Below are positions 60,223-64,000 of a stretch of 64,000 bases of DNA, piece by piece; positions within the stretch are counted from its first letter, which is position 1, and every line of letters starts with the position of its first letter. This DNA comes from Sphingomonas sp. HF-S4. Its GTDB lineage: Bacteria; Pseudomonadota; Alphaproteobacteria; Sphingomonadales; Sphingomonadaceae. The position numbers and the translations under genes were made by a program. The stretch lies in the NCBI RefSeq assembly GCF_032911445.1, contig NZ_JAWJEJ010000001.1, positions 1,240,001 to 1,304,000 on the forward strand. The letters are read 5' to 3'. The notes under the pieces are model-generated. The model did not search any database. It was not told where the DNA came from and was given only the letters and a program-made list of their open reading frames with translations.

Positions 60223-60938
60223 AGCCGAGTGACTTCGGCGGCGAGCGTGTAGCCGCCACCCCAGACGGTCTTGATCAGCGCGGGATTCTTGGCGTCGGGC
60301 TCGATCTTCTTGCGCAGCCGGCTGACCTGGTTGTCGATCGCACGGTCGAACGCGGCGGCCTCGCGGCCCTGGGTCAGATCAAGCAGCTGGTCGCGGGTGA
60401 GCACCTGGCGGGGGCGCGTGACGAGCGCGTGGAGGAGGTTGTATTCCCCGGTCGAGAGCGGGACCGAGACGCCTTCGCGATCGACGAGCGCGCGCTCGCC
60501 GGTCTTGAGCACCCAGCCGGCAAAGGCGAAGCTGCCGGTCTCGGGCGCGTGCTGCTTGGCGCCGCCGGCGGCCATGCGGCGCAGGACGACCTTGATGCGG
60601 GCGGCGAGCTCGCGGGGGGAAAACGGCTTCACGACATAGTCGTCGGCCCCCATTTCGAGCCCGACGATGCGGTCAGTCTCCTCGCTGCGCGCGGTGAGCA
60701 GGATCACCGGGGTCTCGCTGGTCTCGCGGATGTGACGGCATAGCGACAGGCCGTCTTCGCCGGGCATCATGATGTCGAGGATGACGAGGTCGATCGCATA
60801 GGCGGCCATGCGCGCGCGTGCGCCCTCGGCGTCGCCGGCCTGGGTCACGCGGAACCCCTGCTTGGTCAGGTATTGCGCGAGCGGCTCGCGGATCGAGCGT
60901 TCGTCATCGACGAGGAGGATATGGGGCAGATCGGACAT
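60219..60938 (-). CDS. OmpR-family response regulator
   Basis: 239 residues. Receiver with acceptor D55 (LVILDIMMPGEDG), TARSEETD and VVKPFSPREL; then a winged helix output domain (LSTGEYNLLHALVTRPRQVLTRDQLLDLTQGREAAAFDRAIDNQVSRLRKKIEPD). It pairs with the following kinase. Its target genes are not evident; the downstream halogenase-family gene is a natural candidate. Confidence 0.94.
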   Translation of the reverse strand: MSDLPHILLVDDERSIREPLAQYLTKQGFRVTQAGDAEGARARMAAYAIDLVILDIMMPGEDGLSLCRHIRETSETPVILLTARSEETDRIVGLEMGADDYVVKPFSPRELAARIKVVLRRMAAGGAKQHAPETGSFAFAGWVLKTGERALVDREGVSVPLSTGEYNLLHALVTRPRQVLTRDQLLDLTQGREAAAFDRAIDNQVSRLRKKIEPDAKNPALIKTVWGGGYTLAAEVTRL

Positions 60939-60965
60939 GATGCGACCGTAACAACTCCAACGGGT

Positions 60966-61008
60966 AAAAGAAGTGCCGGGCAGCGAGAGGAGGGTGGCCG
61001 CCCGGCAC
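60966..61008 (-). terminator. Terminator after the EF-hand gene
   Basis: On the minus strand, a perfect 9-bp stem GTGCCGGGC ... GCCCGGCAC (61008-61000 with 60981-60973) is followed by TTCTTTT. It starts 9 bp after the EF-hand stop and would separate this gene from the OmpR-like regulator downstream. Confidence 0.75.
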
Positions 61009-61017
61009 AGGGGGGAA

Positions 61018-61431
61018 CTACTCGCCGCCGCTGCGACGCTCCATCATGCCGCGCATGCGCTCGCGCGCGGCTGCACGCTCGGCCTGATCGAGCTTGCCGT
61101 CGCCGTTGGTATCGAGGCGGGCGAAGCGCTTGGTCGCCTGGGCGCGCTGCTCGGCGAGCGAGATCGCACCGTCGCCGTCGGTGTCCAGGCGGTTGAGCAT
61201 GCGGCCGCCGCGCTCGCCGTTTCCGGGACGCTCGTCCTTGGAGATCTTGCCATCCTTGTTGGCGTCGAGCCCGGCAAAGCGTGCGTCGACATCGGCGAGG
61301 AACTCGGCCTGGGTGACGGCGCCGTCGCCATTGGCATCCGCCTTGGCGAACATGTCGCCGGCCTGGGGGGCGGCGAGGACGGGGGTGGCGAGGAGCGAAG
61401 CGCCGAGCAGCGCGGCGAGCGTTTTCTTCAT
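61018..61431 (-). CDS. Secreted EF-hand calcium-binding protein
   Basis: 137 residues with a signal (KKTLAALLGASLLATPVLA) and four EF-hand loops: DANGDGAVTQAE, DANKDGKISKDE, DTDGDGAISLAE and DTNGDGKLDQAE. All have the standard Asp-x-Asn/Asp-x-Asp-Gly pattern, so calcium binding is likely. It is probably periplasmic. It starts at ATG 61431 (an ATG at 61458 would add nine residues). It sits directly upstream of the two-component genes but a terminator intervenes. Confidence 0.9.
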   Translation of the reverse strand: MKKTLAALLGASLLATPVLAAPQAGDMFAKADANGDGAVTQAEFLADVDARFAGLDANKDGKISKDERPGNGERGGRMLNRLDTDGDGAISLAEQRAQATKRFARLDTNGDGKLDQAERAAARERMRGMMERRSGGE

Positions 61432-61560
61432 GGTGCGAACCTCCGGGGCGCGGGACATCCGCGACTGATGGATGTTCTGGCGGAGAGCTGTCGCAGGGGT
61501 TTGTCAGCGCGGGGGCAAAGTGTCGCAAATTGTCGCGTCCCGACAGTTCCGTCTTCGGGT

Positions 61561-62334
61561 TCAGCCGAAGATCGCCACGCCCTGCATCGCTTCGGCGACG
61601 GGTTCGCCGGCCGCGTTCCAGATCGACATCCGCTGGCTGCTGTATCCGTGGTGTGCGGTGTCGGCGCGGGCGTGGAGGAGCCACCAGCCGTCCTGGGTCG
61701 CAGGCTCGGGGGTGAGGAAATTGATCTGCCAGTTGAGCGAGCTTAGCGGGGTCTGGCGCTGCGCGGCGAGCTTGAACGCGCCGGGGGGCAGGCCATCGCC
61801 GATCGCCATCAGTTCGACCATCGGGTGGAGCCCCTCGCGGCCGCGCAGGCGGGCCCAGCGCAGCCATTCGGCGGGGCCGAGATCGGCCTTCGAATCCCAG
61901 AAGTTGAAGTTGCCGGTGAAGAAGCCCTCGGGGCCGGTATACAGTTCGGCATTGGGCGCGGGCGGAGCGATGGGACCGCGCCGGGCCTCGTCATGGACGA
62001 TGACCGAGGGGAGTTCGGCCATGAACACGAAGGTGGCGCGCAGGCCGAGGCCGGCCTCCGAGGTCACGTCGGACTGGAGGAAGGCGGCGTTGCGGCCGCG
62101 GCGTAGCTTGGTCGCGGTGACGGTCACTTCGCCGGCGAGCGGGCCGATGAACGCGACCTGCGCCGAGCGGAGCGGCGGCAGATCGGGCTCGCAGTCCAGC
62201 GCAGCCTGGAGCGCGAGCGCGGCGGAAAGCCCGCCATAGGCGGTGCGGCCCTGCATCCAGTCGGCCGGGATCGCGGCGCGGAAGCCGGTGTCGCTGGGCT
62301 CGGCGGCGGCGAGGATGTCGGCGATCGGTGTCAT
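61561..62334 (-). CDS. Acyl-CoA thioesterase family protein (double hotdog)
   Basis: 257 residues of the TesB-like type: FRAAIPADWMQGRTAYGGLSAALALQAA near the N-terminus and a second hotdog half with PLSSLNWQINFLTPEP and GYSSQRMSIWNAAGEPVAEAMQGVAIF. It would hydrolyse or otherwise handle acyl-CoA thioesters. ATG 62334 overlaps the stop of the acyl-CoA synthetase (ATGA), so the pair is translationally coupled; a longer frame upstream only shadows that gene. Confidence 0.86.
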   Translation of the reverse strand: MTPIADILAAAEPSDTGFRAAIPADWMQGRTAYGGLSAALALQAALDCEPDLPPLRSAQVAFIGPLAGEVTVTATKLRRGRNAAFLQSDVTSEAGLGLRATFVFMAELPSVIVHDEARRGPIAPPAPNAELYTGPEGFFTGNFNFWDSKADLGPAEWLRWARLRGREGLHPMVELMAIGDGLPPGAFKLAAQRQTPLSSLNWQINFLTPEPATQDGWWLLHARADTAHHGYSSQRMSIWNAAGEPVAEAMQGVAIFG

Positions 62335-63824
62335 GCGTAGCGGTCGCGCAGCGCGCGCTTGAGCACCTTGCCGATCGCGTTGCGGGGCAGTTCCTCGAGG
62401 CGGTGAAGGTCGGCGAGGCGCTGGGTCTTGCCGAGCTTGGCGTTGCACCAGTCCAGGATCTCGGCGGGTTGGCCGCTGCCGACATAGAAGCCGACCGGAG
62501 TCTCGCCCCATTGCTCCGAGGGCACGCCGACGACGCTGCAATCTGCCACATCGGGGTGCCCGGCGAGTACGGCCTCGAGGTCGGAGGGGTAGACGTTGAA
62601 CCCGCCCGAGATGATCAGGTCCTTCTTGCGGTCGAGCAGCGTGAGGAAGCCTTCATCGTCGAAGCGGCCGATGTCGCCGTGGCGGATGAAGCGATTGCCT
62701 GCTGGGTCGTACCAGGTCGCGGCATCGGTCGCCTCCGCGCGGCCGTGATAGCCCGTCATCATCGCCGCCGAGCGGCCGACCACCTCGCCGACTTCGCCCT
62801 GAGGGACTTCGTGGCCTTCGTCGTCGATCAGGCGGATATCCTGACCTTCGAGCGGCTTGCCGACGGTGTGGAGCTTGTCGGGATGGGCGTTGCAGACGAG
62901 GATCGTGGTACCGCCGCCTTCGGTCATCCCGTAATATTCGACGAGCAGCCCGGGCCAGCGCGCGAGGACATCGGCCTTGAGTGCGGCCGAGAAGGGCGCG
63001 CTTGTGCACGTCTTGAGCGTGAAGCTGGAGAGGTCGAACCGGTCGAACTCGGGATCGGCCATGATCCGCTGATACTGGACGGGCACCAGCATCGTGATGC
63101 TGCCGCGATGCTTCTCGGCCTGAACGAGATAGTCGCGTGCTTCGAACCTGGCGAGCAGCACCACCGTGCCGCCCCAGCCGAGCGTCGGCAGGAAGCTGAC
63201 CAGGGTGGTGTTCGAATAGAGCGGCGTGGCGACCATCGTCACTGCCTCGCCAAACCCGGCGGGGGCGCGGGCGATATGGACCCAGCGCATCGCATGGGGC
63301 TGGACGATGCCCTTGGGCGTGCCGGTGGTGCCGGAGGAATAGATGATGTTGAACGGGTCCTGGGGTCCGACCGGGGCAGGGACGGGAGTGCCGTCGCCGA
63401 GCCAGTCGTCCAGCGCATCAAGCGCGACTTTCCGCACCGGCACGGCGATGTCGTGCGCCGCGTCGTGGAACAGGATCGGCGCGGCGCAGTCAGCGACCAT
63501 CGCGGCGAGCTGGTCGGGGGTGGCCGAGGGCGCGAGTGGGGCGGCGACGCAGCCGGCCCGCAGTGCGCCGAGAAAGACCAGGGCGTAGTCGAGCGAGGAG
63601 GGGCCGAGGATCGCAACCGCTGCGCCGGGCTGGACGCCGTCGCGCTGGAGCGCGAAGGCGATGCGGTTCATGGTGCGGTCGAGCTCGGCATAGGTGATGC
63701 TTTGCTCGCCGAAGTGGATCGCGGGCTTGGCGCCGCGTTCGCGGGCATGGGCGCGGATCAGATCGGGTAGCGTGGCGAAGTCGCCAGCGAGCAGGGCCGC
63801 GGCGGTCGTGTCTGTGTCCCCCAT
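62331..63824 (-). CDS. AMP-dependent acyl-CoA synthetase
   Basis: 497 residues of the adenylate-forming family: IYSSGTTGTPKGIVQPH (P-loop), VEYYGMTEGGGTTIL, GNRFIRHGDIGRFDDEGFLTLLDRKKDLIISGGFNVYP and the C-terminal lysine in LPRNAIGKVLKRAL. It activates a carboxylic acid as its CoA ester via an acyl-adenylate. The chain length is unknown; the coupled thioesterase fits lipid or aromatic-acid metabolism. Confidence 0.93.
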   Translation of the reverse strand: MGDTDTTAAALLAGDFATLPDLIRAHARERGAKPAIHFGEQSITYAELDRTMNRIAFALQRDGVQPGAAVAILGPSSLDYALVFLGALRAGCVAAPLAPSATPDQLAAMVADCAAPILFHDAAHDIAVPVRKVALDALDDWLGDGTPVPAPVGPQDPFNIIYSSGTTGTPKGIVQPHAMRWVHIARAPAGFGEAVTMVATPLYSNTTLVSFLPTLGWGGTVVLLARFEARDYLVQAEKHRGSITMLVPVQYQRIMADPEFDRFDLSSFTLKTCTSAPFSAALKADVLARWPGLLVEYYGMTEGGGTTILVCNAHPDKLHTVGKPLEGQDIRLIDDEGHEVPQGEVGEVVGRSAAMMTGYHGRAEATDAATWYDPAGNRFIRHGDIGRFDDEGFLTLLDRKKDLIISGGFNVYPSDLEAVLAGHPDVADCSVVGVPSEQWGETPVGFYVGSGQPAEILDWCNAKLGKTQRLADLHRLEELPRNAIGKVLKRALRDRYA

Positions 63825-63915
63825 ATGTCCGCGACGCTAACCGAGCCTCGGGACGAACGCCATACGCAAGTTTCGAAAGTCGCTTAGCCCCTTCAGGGAA
63901 TGGGGTTTGTCTGGG

Positions 63916-64000
63916 TCATGCCTTCGAATCCGCCCTCTGCCCGAACAGGATCTTCCGCTCCTCCTCCGTCATCAGAGCGCTGTAAGAGCGGACTTCGCCG
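63916..64000 (-). CDS. C-terminal end of a partial gene (unknown)
   Basis: The last about 27 residues of a protein whose start lies beyond the window: reading EVRSYSALMTEEERKILF and then GQRADSKA before a TGA at 63916-63918. It is too short for me to assign a family. It lies upstream of the acyl-CoA synthetase on the same strand, with a 91-bp gap between them. Confidence 0.5.
   Translation of the reverse strand, partial: GEVRSYSALMTEEERKILFGQRADSKA

Noticed and set aside
63886..63907. Small inverted repeat AGCCCC ... GGGGTT near the right end
   Set aside because: The stem is only 5-6 bp and lacks a T run, so it is not a convincing terminator.

Overview
The window is GC-rich (roughly 65-67 %), densely coded chromosomal DNA of an alphaproteobacterium, most probably a Sphingomonas or close relative in the Sphingomonadaceae. 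The evidence is the gene complement (CckA, ChvG/ChvI beside HPr kinase, RapZ and a partial PTS; an ATP-dependent PckA; a TonB-dependent receptor; a tryptophan-halogenase-family flavoprotein) and dispersed palindromic repeats of the kind common in that family. I see no rRNA, tRNA, CRISPR, IS element, integrase or prophage. No gene-free gap exceeds about 225 bp.

Layout. 1-5.7 kb: a partial M28-type peptidase, an orphan MbtH protein, EttA, a Uma2 nuclease-fold protein, NYN/DoxX, acylphosphatase and GreB. 5.7-18.6 kb: lytic transglycosylase and dapA, then a TonB receptor and a 510-residue unknown protein standing between dapA and smpB, then a DUF2062 protein, an M13 metalloprotease and the cell-cycle kinase CckA. 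18.6-32 kb: a single-domain response regulator, MOSC, a crotonase lacking both catalytic glutamates, an N-formylglutamate amidohydrolase-like protein, ilvD, a lipoprotein whose 5' end runs through a repeat, bifunctional NAD(P)HX repair enzyme, an RNA m5U methyltransferase, truA/fmt, recR, def, rmuC and two secreted proteins. 32.4-39.3 kb: a TrmH-like methyltransferase, then the tightly packed chvI-chvG-hprK-rapZ-EIIA-HPr array, divergent from pckA. 39.4-44.8 kb: small proteins, a DUF885 peptidase, NfeD/SPFH membrane pair and a CoA-ester lyase. 44.8-54.8 kb: guaB-rsmB-TPR facing the classical lptD-surA-pdxA-rsmA operon, holC and ndk. 54.9-64 kb: a Phd/PIN toxin-antitoxin pair with a palindromic candidate operator, a CPA2 antiporter, an EnvZ/OmpR-like two-component system followed by a halogenase-family gene, an EF-hand protein, an acyl-CoA thioesterase and an acyl-CoA synthetase.

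Most genes are core housekeeping. The regions most worth following up are the 510-residue unknown protein and TonB receptor between dapA and smpB, the two-component/halogenase unit at 57-61 kb, the orphan MbtH gene, and the repeat-derived start of the lipoprotein gene near 23 kb.
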